Assembly: GCA_032718565.1 (NCBI GenBank)
Contig: JAVGVS010000011.1
Span: 5,023,904 to 5,087,903, forward strand
Direction: 5' to 3'
From: Distichodus sexfasciatus
Taxonomy: Eukaryota; Chordata; Actinopteri; Characiformes; Distichodontidae
Length of the DNA stretch: 64,000 nt
In this document: positions 1 through 10,899 of the stretch, one piece after another
Layout of the letters: each line of letters starts with the position of its first letter
How positions within the stretch are numbered: position 1 is the stretch's first letter
The notes under the pieces: model-generated
The model's input: the letters and a program-made list of their open reading frames with translations, nothing else
Told to the model about the DNA's origin: nothing
The model's database searches: none
Program-made: the position numbers and the translations under genes

Positions 1-60
1 ATAGGCCCGTCCCCATGACTCCAGTTGGGATTACAGTGGTTTGAAAATGAATGAATGAAT
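1..60 (+). repeat. 3' tail of a widespread ~350-bp teleost repeat
   Basis: The sequence runs ccagttgggatta, then gtggtttgaaaatg, then repeated gaat units. The same layout (ccagttgggatcaagtgg followed by gatggatagatg) closes the repeat at 10649-10897, so I read this as the 3' end of another copy cut by the window edge. The family assignment rests on that internal comparison and on recollection of this common fish repeat. Confidence 0.5.
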
Positions 61-317
61 AATATGACTTGGCTAAATGAAAACCTACTGTCTTCAGTAT
101 TAGTAGCACATTTGGACAAAGGCAAACTACATTTATTCACTGACTCACAACTACAATTACAATTAATGACAACGTTTATAATCTAAGACAAAATAATAAA
201 CTGAAATTTTGCAACTACCTGAATATTTCAATTAATTACTTGAAATCCTAGTATAATCATTCTAAAAAATAAACTCAGTAGAAGCTGGAAACTGAACCTA
301 AGTTCAGTTGGGTGACC
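61..317. other. AT-rich sequence, nothing recognised
   Basis: No gene, repeat head or splice-like exon was seen. Composition is AT-rich and mixed. Confidence 0.5.
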
Positions 318-545
318 AGGTCAGTTGGTAGTAGTATAACGTTAGGGCACTCATAATCACCAATTCAAGTCAAGGACCGGTAAAAGGTACCACTGAGATA
401 CTCATGAGCAGGGTACCATCCCCAGCACTGCTCACCGGGTGCTGCTAATAAGCTGCACACTGCTCCTTCACAGATGGGTCAAATGGACAGCTCACATTTC
501 ATAGTGGTGCACTGTTGGCTGTGCTGTGCCGTGGTGTCACTCAAT
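318..545 (+). mobile_element. tRNA-headed SINE, diverged copy
   Basis: This is a copy of the main SINE of the window. Its parts are a tRNA-like head (cagttggtagtagtataacg), a middle with gtaccactgagatactcatg and gcagggtaccat, then a body with gctccttcacagatgggtca, and a tail with ggtgcactg and gctgtgctgtg. The same order recurs in the copy at 16423-16676. The B-box region is degenerate, so the copy is probably dead. Confidence 0.85.
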
Positions 546-2742
546 TAACTAAGATTTTCCTGTGCAGCTGATAATCTATGCATGATTCAACACAGCACAG
601 TCGAAACTGAGACCCTGTTTACACATAAATAGCATATGTTGGAAAAAATGATATTCATAAGTTGCCTCCATTTACACGAAAATGGAGGTTTAATTTACTG
701 AAACTCTTGGAAAACTCCACTTTCACGCCTGCATGTAGACAGAGGAAAAGTGAGTTTTAAGTTTTCAAACATCATGTATGCAACAGAAAACAGCATTAGC
801 GTCAGGTGTGCGACAGGAACAGGAAGTTGTATCATTTGTTGTTTTGTCTTTTTCAGGATTCTGATTGGCTAACATGGCTTCATGCTTCTCGCTATATGGG
901 CGTCATATAGGTTTGGCATGCTCATACAGCCTTTTAATGCATGATTATGTGGATTTGTGTAAATGAATACCTTTTTGGAAGACGCATCAGATGTGAACAA
1001 GGATATTATTAAAACGAGAGGTAAAATAGCTATTTCTGTGAAGCTCCCTGGCTGGTGTGTAAACGTGGCCTTGAAATAATGACTTCCAGTCCAAACAAAA
1101 CACAGTTCACACACATATTGCACCACATCCCAAACGTATACAGCAGAATAGCAGAAAGGCTGCCAACTCTTTTCTATATATTTTTTTCTTGTATTTTATT
1201 TTTAAGATGTGTCATAAACCAAAAGTCAAGAAGGTTTATAGAATTTAAGATCAAACCAAATATGGTTGGAAATGGCAGCAACTACCACAGTAAATCCTAG
1301 CCATTTGTACACATTCATGCAGGATTCAAATCCCCCCTAAAACCTGTCCATGACTGTTAACAAGGTTGGGATAACAACATCAACCCCACAGTTGACCATT
1401 CGTTCATCAGCATCAGTCTAAATAAAACTGAACAACAAACTTTAGTCTAAAAATTCTTCTTAAACATATTGTATATACCCTCCCCCATTTGGTGTACATT
1501 TATTTTTTCAGGATTTTCACGAGTAAAATGTATGCGTGTATCTTTTCTCCTTCCCTAAGTTTCCCAACCCACCAAAAGATCTTAAGTATTTAAAAAAACA
1601 CTGTCTTTTTCTTTTGCTGGCTTTTAGACATCTCATGGGCAAGAAGTTATTTAAAGGTTTATCTTTCACTTAATGCTGACTGGCTAGCCTCTTTTTTTTC
1701 ACCTGCTTTCAATTCAACATGTTTTCATATAATCATGTGAAAAGCACTTAAAGCCGACTAAAATATCGAAGGCGTTAAAGCTGATCTGCTGATGCAAGTG
1801 TCAGGAGGTCTAAAGCAGGCGGTGAGATGCGAGGTGTCTTCACACGGGAGCTCCCTCTGGCAGGGATAAACTTGCAATAATAAAACCTCAAATAGAGCAT
1901 GAACTTCATGATCTTAAACAATCTTGTGCATGATCTGTGCAACGTGAATGCAACATGTATGTCGTCAAAGATAAACCAAAGGTGTCCAATTTGCAGAGCA
2001 GCTGGATTGGTGACAACTAGTGAAAATAGACATTGTCATAAAACATAGCATCTGTTGTTTTTTCATGTATCATATTAGGCACAGCTGGGAAATGATAGGT
2101 TTAAAGTATTGGATAGGTATCATTTTGCATGACTGACTCGAAGGCGAGAAATACAAGAAGTACAAAAGCAGGACTGAGGTCTCGTATGGTGGACGACACG
2201 GTAAAAATTCAGCCATGCATGAACGCTGGTCAGGTATGGCCCTGTCAGACAATATTTTTCTCTCCCGGAACAGCACAAATAATCAGGAATCAGAATGATG
2301 GGACTCCGCCATCACCGTGAGTAACGGATTTACAAAACTCCGGGGTGACATGGACACCTAAATGTGTCTCTGCAGATGTGGGCTGTGGCTGGACCTGATT
2401 AGTGCAAGGGCTGTCATAGACGGAGTGCAAAGTTGAGTCTAAGTCTGATAAAATGTGAAGCAGCAGGGGCTGATCTTAAGGCTAAAAGATTCATTTAGGT
2501 AACCGCTTGATGTAACCTGCAGTACCTGCAGCAAACATCTCTGAGACAGGCTTTATGAACTAGTTACTCGGGTGATGACAGTGGTACTGGGTTGAGAGCC
2601 TCTCATGTAGACGTACACGCACAAACATGGCGGAGAGTCATGAAAAATTTGGTCTAAGAACAACAACAACGTCCTTTTGGTTTCTGTCTCAGATCGTAGC
2701 AAGTCCTTGTGATAAAATCATATCAAATAAAGGAGATATTTG
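546..2742. other. Non-coding sequence without recognised features
   Basis: No long frame, exon with good flanking splice sites, or repeat matching others in the window was seen. Open frames here are under 90 codons with unstructured translations. A patch at 2100-2460 is a little richer in GC and less repetitive and could be conserved, but I have no direct evidence. Confidence 0.4.
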
Positions 2743-4041
2743 CAGTGTCGGGGAAGCTACTTCTAAATGGTAACTTCAAGCCATGTTACTATATACAATT
2801 AAAAAGTATACAGCTGTTACTGTTTTAATGTAGTAGTTAACCACACTACAAGCTAAAAAAGAATTAGTTGGTAATTACATCAAAGCTATTTCTCAGCCAA
2901 GGCCTAAATCTTTGTCAAGATAGACTTTATCCCCCCACTCCAATATCACAGCTGCCAAGATCAAAGCAGACCACGGAGGCAACGGTGACCTATCAGCAGA
3001 GATGCTCACAAGTCATTTTTCCAAGTCAAGTATTAAGCCTTTTGTCCCAAGACCAAGTCAAGTCTGAGGTCTCTAATGACTTCAATGAACTTCTCTCATC
3101 GGACGCATGCCATCTGCTCTAGATAACACTGCATTGCTATATGTTATGAAAAGAAAGAATGCACTGTACTGTCATCTATTACTATACACTACAGTATCAA
3201 AACTGATCAGAGTTTGGTCACTTAAGAGGGCTATTTCATTAAAAAATGAGGAAACACAACTAAAGCACAGAAGTTGATAAACATATTTAATAATATTTGT
3301 GCGCTTTTTTGTTCTGGCGCCACAACATACAGGATGGCTTCAAAAGGTTTTTGATATCTGTATATCTCGCACGATGCATGATGTTGTGTAATATCAAGGG
3401 AGGACATTACACCAAGGCGCATTCTCCAAGAGGACAGTGCACACCTTGTGTGAAACATAGAAGACTAGTGAATTTCTGCGTGTTTAGGGGAATCAGGAGT
3501 AGTCAAGTCCATTGATTATAGTGGTTGCAGCATAATCGATGCTAACCCAACGCTTCAGTATATTTGCTCACCATCGATTTCCTAATGTCAATACATTGGA
3601 AAAACTGAAATGAATGAAATAAATTAAGATAAACAATAATTACATAAATAAAGATTGTCTGGCGAGTCCCAAATCACGAGCCTCCACCTGTCTCTGTCTT
3701 ATATGAACAGTTGAGTTCGAGATTGCCACTTAAGCGACTCAACTTGAGACTTAGACTGAGACGCACTTTAGGCATAATCACCAAAATTCAACTTCAGACT
3801 CACCCGATCTCTATCAGAGGCCACTTCTGCCAATTTAACACTAATCAGAAACATCTTGTTGTTGAAATAGACATTTTTTAAGAAGAGAAAAATAAATATT
3901 TTTGTAATGATGTAGTGTTTTGTCATGCTCTATGTAGTTACTTTTAATACTATGTTATTTTTTTAAAGCAGTTTGCTACTCATGTGCTACTGAAGTAGTT
4001 GTAAATTAGGCAATTAGTTGTAGCAGAATGATCCAACACTG
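2743..4041. mobile_element. Non-autonomous hAT-like element (outer), split by a nested element
   Basis: The left end reads cagtgtcggggaagctac. The right end, reverse-complemented, reads cagtgttggatcattctg. Both start CAGTGT and resemble a common fish element with the CAGTGTTGGGGAAGCTAC terminus. Flanking 8-mers gatatttg and gttatatg match at 6 of 8 positions, consistent with an aged hAT target duplication. No transposase frame is visible. A second element occupies 2997-3810. hAT membership is inferred from termini and duplication length. Confidence 0.6.
2997..3810. mobile_element. hAT-like element nested in the outer element
   Basis: It is flanked on both sides by CTATCAG (2990-2996 and 3811-3817), a 7-bp perfect repeat that becomes 7 of 8 if extended. 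The left end (cagagatgctcacaagtcat) carries the terminus of a familiar fish hAT-like repeat, and the right end in reverse complement begins agatcgggtgagtctg. Inner regions near both ends have runs of 'agtcaagtc'-like words in opposite orientation. No transposase frame is present, so it is non-autonomous. Confidence 0.6.
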
Positions 4042-4261
4042 GTTATATGTATGGTAATGTTTTATAGTGTTGACCCTCTAACAGCTGGGAGTTTGAGTTG
4101 GGATGGGCGGATTTGGGCTGCAGTGTCCCAGGTGGTGAAGGGTTAACCAGCAGCCGAGCTGAGCCAGGTGCTCCCAGGCTGAAGAGGCAGAGTCAGGCCT
4201 TGCTTTTACTGGATTCTGCCACAGTCGGTTTGTTCAAACATCTCACTGTATCTGACAAGTC
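4042..4261. other. Unique, moderately GC-rich segment
   Basis: It lies between a transposon and a polypurine tract. It contains a block with tgggctgcagtgtcccagg and gaagggttaaccagcagcc that looks unlike the flanking repeats. It could be conserved regulatory sequence; no coding pattern is evident. Confidence 0.25.
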
Positions 4262-4591
4262 TGAGGGCCAAAGCATTGTCTGTACAGCGAGAGAGAAAGA
4301 TAGAGATGGGAGAGGAAAAGAGAGAGAGAAGGGGATTACAGCAGGAATGGGGAGAAAAAGAGGGGGGAAAGAAGGGGTTGTCTGGATTGAAAGAGTAAAA
4401 GGGATGGAGAGAAGCAAGAGGGGGGGGTTCTCTGGAGAGAGAGAACAGAGAGGGGGGGACAGGAGAGAGAGAAGATGAGAGAGGGAACAGAGACAAGACA
4501 AGAGAGAGAGAGAAAGAAGGGGAAAGAGAGAGAGAGAGACAGGGAGAGGGGGAGAGAAAGCCAGGAGAGAGGGAAAGAGGGGGAGGGGTTC

Positions 4592-4660
<69 letters not shown>

Positions 4661-5215
4661 GGGAAAAGGGGGAAGAGGAGAGGGGGAAGAGAGAGAAGAC
4701 GAGAGGGAGAGAGAGAAAGGGGGAAATGGAGAGAAAGAGAGAGAGGGGGAAGGGGGGTTCTCTGGAAAGAGAGATGGAAACAGAGAGAGAGAGAGAGAGA
4801 GAGAGATAAGGAGAGGGAGGAAGAGGTAAAGAGAGAAAGAAGATGAGAGGAAGAGAGAGAAGGAGAGAGGGGGGAAGAGAAAGAGAGGGAGGAGAGAGAG
4901 AGAGGGAACACGTGAGAAGGAGAGAGGGAAGAAGTGAGAGAGAGAAATGTAGGGGGAGGGGAGAAAAGAGAGGGAGTTGTCTGGAGAGAGAGGGAGGCAG
5001 AGAGAGAGGAGGGGAGAGAGGGCTTGTATATATAGAGAGGAAAAAAGAGTTGTCTGGAGAGAGGGAAAGTAAAGCGTGGAGATATCCTCCGAAAATGGTG
5101 ACAGTAAGGCCTTTAGTACGGGAAATCAAGAGAGGAGGAGAGTTATAAAAGAGAAAGGGAAATGAAAAAAGAAACAACACAAGAAAAAAAGCAACAGAAA
5201 GAGAAAAAGAGGAGC
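4262..5215. repeat. ~950-bp polypurine tract with long (GA)n core
   Basis: The plus strand is almost entirely A and G, including an uninterrupted (GA)n of about 60 bases near 4598-4657 and many GGGGGA and GAAAG interruptions. Long open frames on both strands are by-products of this bias: the minus strand translates to Leu/Ser/Pro strings, the plus strand to Arg/Glu/Gly strings. Polypurine mirror-repeat tracts like this can adopt triplex (H-DNA) structure. Confidence 0.95.
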
Positions 5216-5500
5216 ATTTCAATATGACAAGACACAATTATGCGAGTTGTTGGCTGCAGATGCTCCCTGCTATAATTCTACACTTCACTGCAGACTCTTA
5301 CAATGGAGTTAATGCAGCTGTGGCTGAAATGACCCACACAAAGGAAACGAGGGAGAAAGAGAGCAGCAAAGCCACCGCCGCCCTCAAAAGCAAACTGCCA
5401 GCGAGCCGTGTTACGTGGCTTTCAAACGACTGCGTTGCGCTCCCGCTTCATTCGTCAAATTAATCTGCCTGGTGTACCAAGCAAAGAGAGGAGGGGGCTG
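5216..5500. promoter_or_regulatory. Candidate conserved non-coding element
   Basis: Repeat-free mixed-composition DNA directly after the polypurine tract. It has blocks such as tgctccctgctataattcta, ttacgtggctttcaaacgac and a gtcaaattaatctgcc homeodomain-like core. No frame is convincing. The call is by texture only. Confidence 0.3.
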
Positions 5501-6059
5501 GGGGACAGAGGTGTTAAGAAAGACATGGAAGGTAGTGATAGAGATGACGTGTGAAGAAAGACATGAGAAAGTCAAAAAAGCAGGAAATAAGAAACAAATC
5601 ATTTTAAAAAGCGGATAATAAACAAAACAATTTATTAGGCTTATATTAAATGTCTCCCTTGAATTTCATGATGCAAATTGTAGACAAAAACCTAAGAAGA
5701 TATTGATGAATGGGGCCCAAAGTTCTTACATTTTTAATTCTGCAACAGCCTCCGCCTGAAAATTTTATGTCCTGCAAGAACAGAAGTTTTAATATTTCTC
5801 TTTAGCGTCTCTTTTTGCAGTTACAACAAAGCCCGGAGCAGAAAATGGCCCACAAATTTGCTGAAGCAAAATCACTCAGGTTAAGGCAGAGTGTGTTAAA
5901 TGGGGTTAAGAGGGGCTCTGTGGGAGCAGGACTCGAGCTACTCACTCACGATACTTCAGGAACAATGCTTTAGAAGAGGTGTGTGTAAGAGAGAGTGAGA
6001 GTAAGTGTGTGTAAGAGAGAGAGAGAGGGAGAAGTACTGCACTCCTGTCCTACAGTCTT
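5501..6059. other. Non-coding sequence, nothing recognised
   Basis: AT-rich sequence with a short GA/GT patch at 5978-6035. No exon or repeat family member was seen. Confidence 0.4.
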
Positions 6060-6420
6060 GCTCACCACGGGGTCTTTGTGGTAAGGGCCTCTTCATCCAC
6101 GTCGTCTCGAGGTGCTCCTCCTCCTTCTCTTCCTCCTACTCGAGACCCCGTGCTGATAGCCATCTCTGTCCTAATGACCCAGCGTGACTAAACCCTGGTG
6201 AGGGGAAGAGCGCAGTCAAGAGCTTAGAGCACACTCCACTGCTTATGAGCGCTGGCTTAGAGGCGCTTCCGTAGCGCCACTTCACCATCAGCAAAACCCG
6301 TGGTTTCCTGACCTACTGACTGCCGATGTTCCCGAGAATTCATCAGTGAGGCCAGCGAGTAGCAACGCGTCAGCGATGAGCTTCCACCTGAAGAGGCTTT
6401 AAAAAGGGCATTTAGCGGCT
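6060..6420. other. GC-richer block with potential hairpin
   Basis: CACGGGGTCT (from about 6066) is the exact reverse complement of AGACCCCGTG (near 6142-6152). GTCTCGAG and CTCGAGAC inside them form an alternative stem. The following bases to 6420 include GC-rich blocks and ATTCATCA-type words and carry no known repeat. It could be a structured non-coding element or conserved DNA; no coding evidence. Confidence 0.3.
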
Positions 6421-7160
6421 GTTCCGATGAATTCTCTTAAAAATGCACAGAAATCTTTATAGGAGCTATCTTAGACCTTATATATAATATAATGTACTCA
6501 TTTATTTCACTTTATTTCTCTATGGTACATAGGCAGTGGGAGAAAGGTTTTAATAAAGAAATATACAGTAGTATCATTAATTTTAATATGTTTAAGTTTT
6601 AGAAATGCCCAAAAGATCTGCAGAAATTAACTGGAAATCTCGGCTGCTGCAATGAAGCTTAAATGAAACTAATTTTGACTCAAATATCCACAAATGCCAT
6701 GAATGTAAATATAATGTAAATATATAATGTAAATATAAAAGCATGGCAGAAAATTGCTAATTAATTTTGTCTATAAAATAATTATACATCTATAAGTTAT
6801 CATCTCCTGCTAGTTTTAGGTCACTTGTATCATTCATCACACTGATCAATGAGGCAAGATCAACCTGTAGTAAATCTGTTTTTCTAGCGTAAGAATGCTC
6901 CCAGGCTCTGAATTGAAAACATTTTTAAAAACCTGTTGAAACGGAAACTGAACTGGCAGGCGTAGTAAGGCGTGACCTTGGCCAATGGCACACCATCCAT
7001 GATGATTTGATTATGGAGGTGAGAGGATTTGGGTAATATTTTGGGGGCTGCTGTGGTGAAGGTGTTTAATCATATTGCTGATCCATTCACAAATCTGCCA
7101 GGTGATTAGAGGTGAGTGAGGGAGGATGGAGCTTTAAGCAGCAAGCAGAACTAGAGCTGG
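6421..7160. other. AT-rich non-coding sequence
   Basis: Contains a small tandem of 'atgtaaatataa' around 6702-6740. Nothing else was recognised. Confidence 0.4.
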
Positions 7161-7540
7161 GCCTGGGGAGAGTTACACACACACACACACAAAATATGTT
7201 ACAAAAACACACATACCCCAATAAGCAATGCTTACATACACTATAAGAATGCAGAAATACACTCCATAATACAAGAGAAACACTCACCACTTAATCACAA
7301 TGATCAAATAGAGCAAAAGACAAAAAAAGACTTTGTAGAATGATTATTCCATAATTTAAGAAACCTACACAACAAAAACATGTAAACACACACACCAACA
7401 AGCAGTATATAGTAAAAAAGGAAAAACATCGACATATTATAGCATAAGAGAAACAAACACATACACAATATACTATAAAAGTATTCATCACGCTGAATCA
7501 CAGATGCAAAAACACAATCAGGCACAACAGTAACCAAACA
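7161..7540. repeat. Degenerate CA-rich region
   Basis: Begins with an (AC)n run near 7175-7190 and continues with decayed units such as aacacacatac and gaaacactcac mixed with AT-rich spacers. I read it as an old CA-type minisatellite. Not coding. Confidence 0.45.
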
Positions 7541-7660
7541 CGCAAAGGGTAGACGCGGAGATGTGGAGAATCACAAACCCATGCCCTCGTCCACACGCAG
7601 CAGATGGAGAGGCGGCAAAGACCCTCTGCACTTCACCTCCACCTCCTGCCTCTAGAGTTT

Positions 7661-7858
7661 CTCTGGACTCCCCCACTGGAGAGACAGACAGAAAGCGGCT
7701 CCCTCTCTGGACGTGGACAGCCTCCTCCGAGCCAGGAGCCGTCACTGAGTGGGCAGAGTGCCAGGCAGCATGCCCACTCCAACACAACCGGACCCCCGAC
7801 CTGAGACAGCAGAGCACTGAGCTTGCCTCCGTAAAACTCACCAACACCAAACATTCAA
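7661..7858 (+). CDS. Exon-like segment, unidentified (low confidence)
   Basis: A pyrimidine-rich stretch (cacctccacctcctgcctct) ends in AG at 7659-7660, and a consensus-like donor gtaagc follows position 7858. The interval is clearly more GC-rich than its flanks. One plus-strand frame is open across it and on through 7561-7863 (about 100 codons). Another frame gives a Ser/Gln/Pro-rich translation but stops after about 48 codons. No domain or family is recognised. It may be a coding exon, an lncRNA exon, or a GC-rich non-coding block; the frame is not conserved-looking enough to decide. Confidence 0.2.
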
Positions 7859-7913
7859 AGTAAGCCACAAGAGTTTTCCAACATCACCCACTAGCAGAGG
7901 CTAAGAAGCTCAA

Positions 7914-7976
7914 ATGCACACACACACACACACAAACACACACAAACACACACAAACACACACAAACACACACTCA
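7914..7976. repeat. (CA)n with AAACACACAC minisatellite
   Basis: A pure (CA)n start followed by four nearly perfect cacacaaa units, then a short CA end. Typical microsatellite with higher-order repeat. Confidence 0.95.
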
Positions 7977-8292
7977 TCAGTCACTTTACCAAACCATCAG
8001 TTCTGCCTTGTTGGTGTCCAGTTAGAGATTATAGACCATCTGTTTATGTCACTCAATTTTAATTCTATAGCAAAAGACACTGACACTTTTCCGAAGTTTT
8101 TTTCTTAAATGTGTTCTTAAGAAAGTTAAAATATTTAAATAGTTAAATATTATTCAACTGTAGAATTGAAGAAAAAACTAAATAAAATTAGCATAAGAGT
8201 TCTCTTCAGTAATTGTTGAAACTGTTGTTACATAGGAACAAAACTGGGGTGGAGATTATTTTAGAATTTTTTGATTATTTCATGAATAGTAG

Positions 8293-9262
8293 TCATTTAC
8301 ATTTACATTTACTGCATTTAGCAGACCCTCTTATCCCTCTTCATGAATCTGTAAAGCTAGACTTAAAATCAACAACTGTCATTAAAACCAAGTTACCACC
8401 AACTAAGTTAAATACTTTACCTTACCTTAACTTTAAAAATTATGTTATAGAAAAAGGGAAGTTAGTGCACAGACAACAAACATACAGGTTACTGGGTTAG
8501 TGTTCTTTTTTTATGGAGAAATAGTAAGTATGAGGGAGCAGTTAGTCCCCTAGATACTCCTTGAAGAGTTGCGTCTTTAGGCAACTCAGCAGTTCTTATG
8601 TCAAGAGGAAGTTTATTCTGTCACTGAGGAGCCAGCACAGGAAATCATCTTAATGCATGTCTTCCACTTCTTTTAAGTATTGGTGGTTCCAGATGAGCAG
8701 AACTTGATCCTCTGAGAGGACGAGAAGTGACACGTTACTTGATCAGTGCTGATAGGTAAGGAGGTGCTGTTCCACTCTTGGCCTTAAAGGCAAGAATAGC
8801 AAGAATTTAGGAACATTGTAGATGAGCCTCGCAGCTGCATTCTGGATCAATTGAAGTGGTCTTGTTGTCTTCGGTGCAAGTCCAGCCATTGGAGAGTTGC
8901 AGTAGTCCAACTTAGAGATGACCAGAGACTGGACGAGTAGCTGTGTTGCATCTGTGGTGAGAAAGGGACAGATTCTTCTGATGTTGTATAGAAGATACCT
9001 ACAGGACCTAGAAAGGTTGCCAATGTGTGAAGAGATTGACAGTTCTTCGCCCAGGGTGACACCAAGATGAAAACAGAGTTGTCAAAAGAAAAGGCAAGGT
9101 CAAGGTTTGGTGAAAGACTGCCTTTGATGTATAAGAGTTGAGTCTTACTAGGATTTAACTTGAGGTGGTGGGATGTCATCCAAGAAGAGATGTCAGCCAG
9201 ACACTCTGAGATTTGGGTCCAGCAAAGTGCAACAAACGCTGCCATGTCAGTGTCACTGCTGT
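8293..9262 (-). mobile_element. L2-type LINE fragment (reverse transcriptase C-terminus and 3' tail)
   Basis: On the minus strand, 9245-8847 is an open frame with ISSWMTSHHLKLNPSKTQLL near its start, matching the conserved region of L2/CR1 reverse transcriptases where 'SSWM..HHL.LN.SKT.LL' precedes the C-terminal part. Frame drift follows (the expected 'VRNLGV' and 'CR..LYNIR' segments are garbled), so the copy is broken. The 3' end at 8293-8340 carries the reverse complement of the fish L2 tail (aagagggtctgctaaatgc, then taaatgtaaatg). The 5' end is truncated, as is usual for LINEs. Confidence 0.85.
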
Positions 9263-9323
9263 GTTAAGAATGAGTCAAAGTCTAGTTTTCTCTGTAGAAA
9301 CTAAATGGTCTCGAGAAAACTGA

Positions 9324-9492
9324 GGGGATGGTCTAGTGGTTAGGATGCTTGCCTCTGGACCAAGAAGTTGTGGGTTTAAATCCTACCCTCAGCACTACCA
9401 TCTCTGTTCCCTGACCAAGACCCTATCCCTGAAATTAGGAAATGGAAGTCACTCTGGATAAGAATGTCAACAAAAAGCCATAAATGTAAATG
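9324..9492 (+). mobile_element. Short tRNA-headed SINE with L2-like tail
   Basis: The head ggggatggtctagtggttag is A-box-like, and gtgggtttaaatcctaccc is a B-box-like T arm about 40 bases further on. The tail tcactctggataagaatgtc followed by taaatgtaaatg matches the L2 3' end present at 9908-10256. A tRNA head with a LINE-derived tail is the classic SINE structure that borrows its partner LINE's machinery. Confidence 0.75.
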
Positions 9493-9497
9493 GTCAG

Positions 9498-10897
9498 GGT
9501 GGCATGGTGGCGCAGTGGTTAACGCTGCCGCTTCACAGTGAGAAGGTTCTGGGTTTGAGCCCCGGCTCGGCTGTGGGGTCTTTCTGCGTGGAGTTTACAT
9601 GCTCTCCCTGTGTTCACTAAAAAAAGCTGAAACATAGCTAAAGTGGTATAAATGTGCCACCACAGTAAGGCCATGTCACAGGTCATTAAATAACATTATA
9701 ATGTGTGTTCACAACTGGATGCCATTACGTGTCTTATAACATTGTCCTGTGATTCATGTTTGTCACCAAAACACATCCGACTTGTCTGTCTTGCATGCTG
9801 GCAATAAAGTTCATAACAAAGTAGAACAATAATAGCCACATGTAAATTAGATCGGTACCACTTTACAATAAAACCTTATAAAGGGTTATAAATTATGTAT
9901 AAACAGGTTGTTAAATCAGGTTGCTGAGCCCCTTGCTGTCTTCAAACATTGTCTGAAGACACACCTCTTCAAGGAGTATCTAGGGGACAAATTTACCCCT
10001 CAAATTTACTGTTTATGTTGTTTTTCCCTCAAAGAAAACACTAACATGTATGTTTGTCTGTGAACTTTCATTTTTCGCTAGCACGTTTTTTTTGTTAAAG
10101 TATATAATTTGGTCTATGGTAACTTAGTTTAATGACAGTTGTTGATTTTAAACACAGCTTTACAGATCAAAGAACAGTCGTGAACTACAAAGCACTGTTG
10201 TAAGTCGCTCTGGATAAGAGCATCTTCTAAATGCTGTAAATGTAAAGTGTAAATGTTAATTAGATTGTAGACAGTTTTTAAATCATTAATAAGCAGTGAA
10301 AAACAAATTAACAGTCCTCATATATTGATGCAGGCTCACTATTTGGCAAGATCTTGCTTGGCAAGTGGTTTACACTTTACAATAAGGATCTTTTTGCCAG
10401 AAATAAATGTCATTAACTCATCAATAATTTTTGACATATTTTACACTTTACAATAAGGCTTTGTTTTACCAAATACACAAGTAACTCATCAATTCTAACC
10501 CTAGACATCAAGATAACAGATAACTGGTATCTCATATCTAGTTACTCATCAAAAAATCAAAATCAACTAATAAGAAAGAAAAGTTTCACCCAACTGTAAT
10601 TCTTTTGGTGTTTTAATGGTAACAGCATGTTCACAAATAGCTGATAAAGTTTCCTCTGTGTGCTCTGGTTTCTGCCCACAGTCCAAAGGCATGCAATATA
10701 GGTTAATTGGTGGATCTAAATTGCCCCCGTAAGGTGTGAATGTGAGTGTGATTGTTTGAGTGTGTGTGCCCAGCGGTGTGTTGGCGCTTGCCCAGGGTTG
10801 GTCTCCGCCTTGCGCTTGTAAGTTCCTGGGATAGGCTCTGGTTCCCTGTGATCCCAGTTGGGATCAAGTGGTGCGGCTAACAGATGGATAGATGCAT
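9498..10897 (+). mobile_element. Teleost ~350-bp repeat split by a ~1-kb insertion
   Basis: The 5' part (9498-9617) starts gggtggcatggtggcgcagt, has a tRNA-like region with gggtttgagcccc, and reaches gagtttacatgctctccctg. The 3' part (10649-10897) resumes at gtttcctctgtgtgctctgg and runs through cacagtccaaaggcatgc and gggataggctctgg to gatggatagatg. The two parts are consecutive segments of one repeat, so 9618-10634 was inserted later. TGTTCAC occurs on both sides (9611-9617 and 10628-10634), a likely target duplication. Confidence 0.8.
9618..10634 (+). mobile_element. Insert inside the split repeat; contains L2 3' end
   Basis: Composite. An L2 3' terminus on the plus strand at about 9908-10256 reads acctcttcaaggagtatcta, and ends gtcgctctggataagagcat plus taaatgtaaa. 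On both sides lie copies of a word tacactttacaataagg (9858, 10373, 10443), typical of a common fish element. The two copies at 10370 and 10440 are a local tandem duplication of about 70 bp. The order of insertion of the parts is unclear. Confidence 0.6.
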
Positions 10898-10899
10898 GG

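Noticed and set aside
4206..5237. 343-codon minus-strand open frame
   Set aside because: It is a translation of the polypyrimidine strand (Leu/Ser/Pro strings) of a GA microsatellite region.
7914..7976. CRISPR-like regular repeats
   Set aside because: They are plain CA/AAAC minisatellite units with no spacers; the DNA is vertebrate.
8847..9245. 132-codon minus-strand frame as a host gene
   Set aside because: It is the decayed C-terminal reverse transcriptase of an L2-type LINE.
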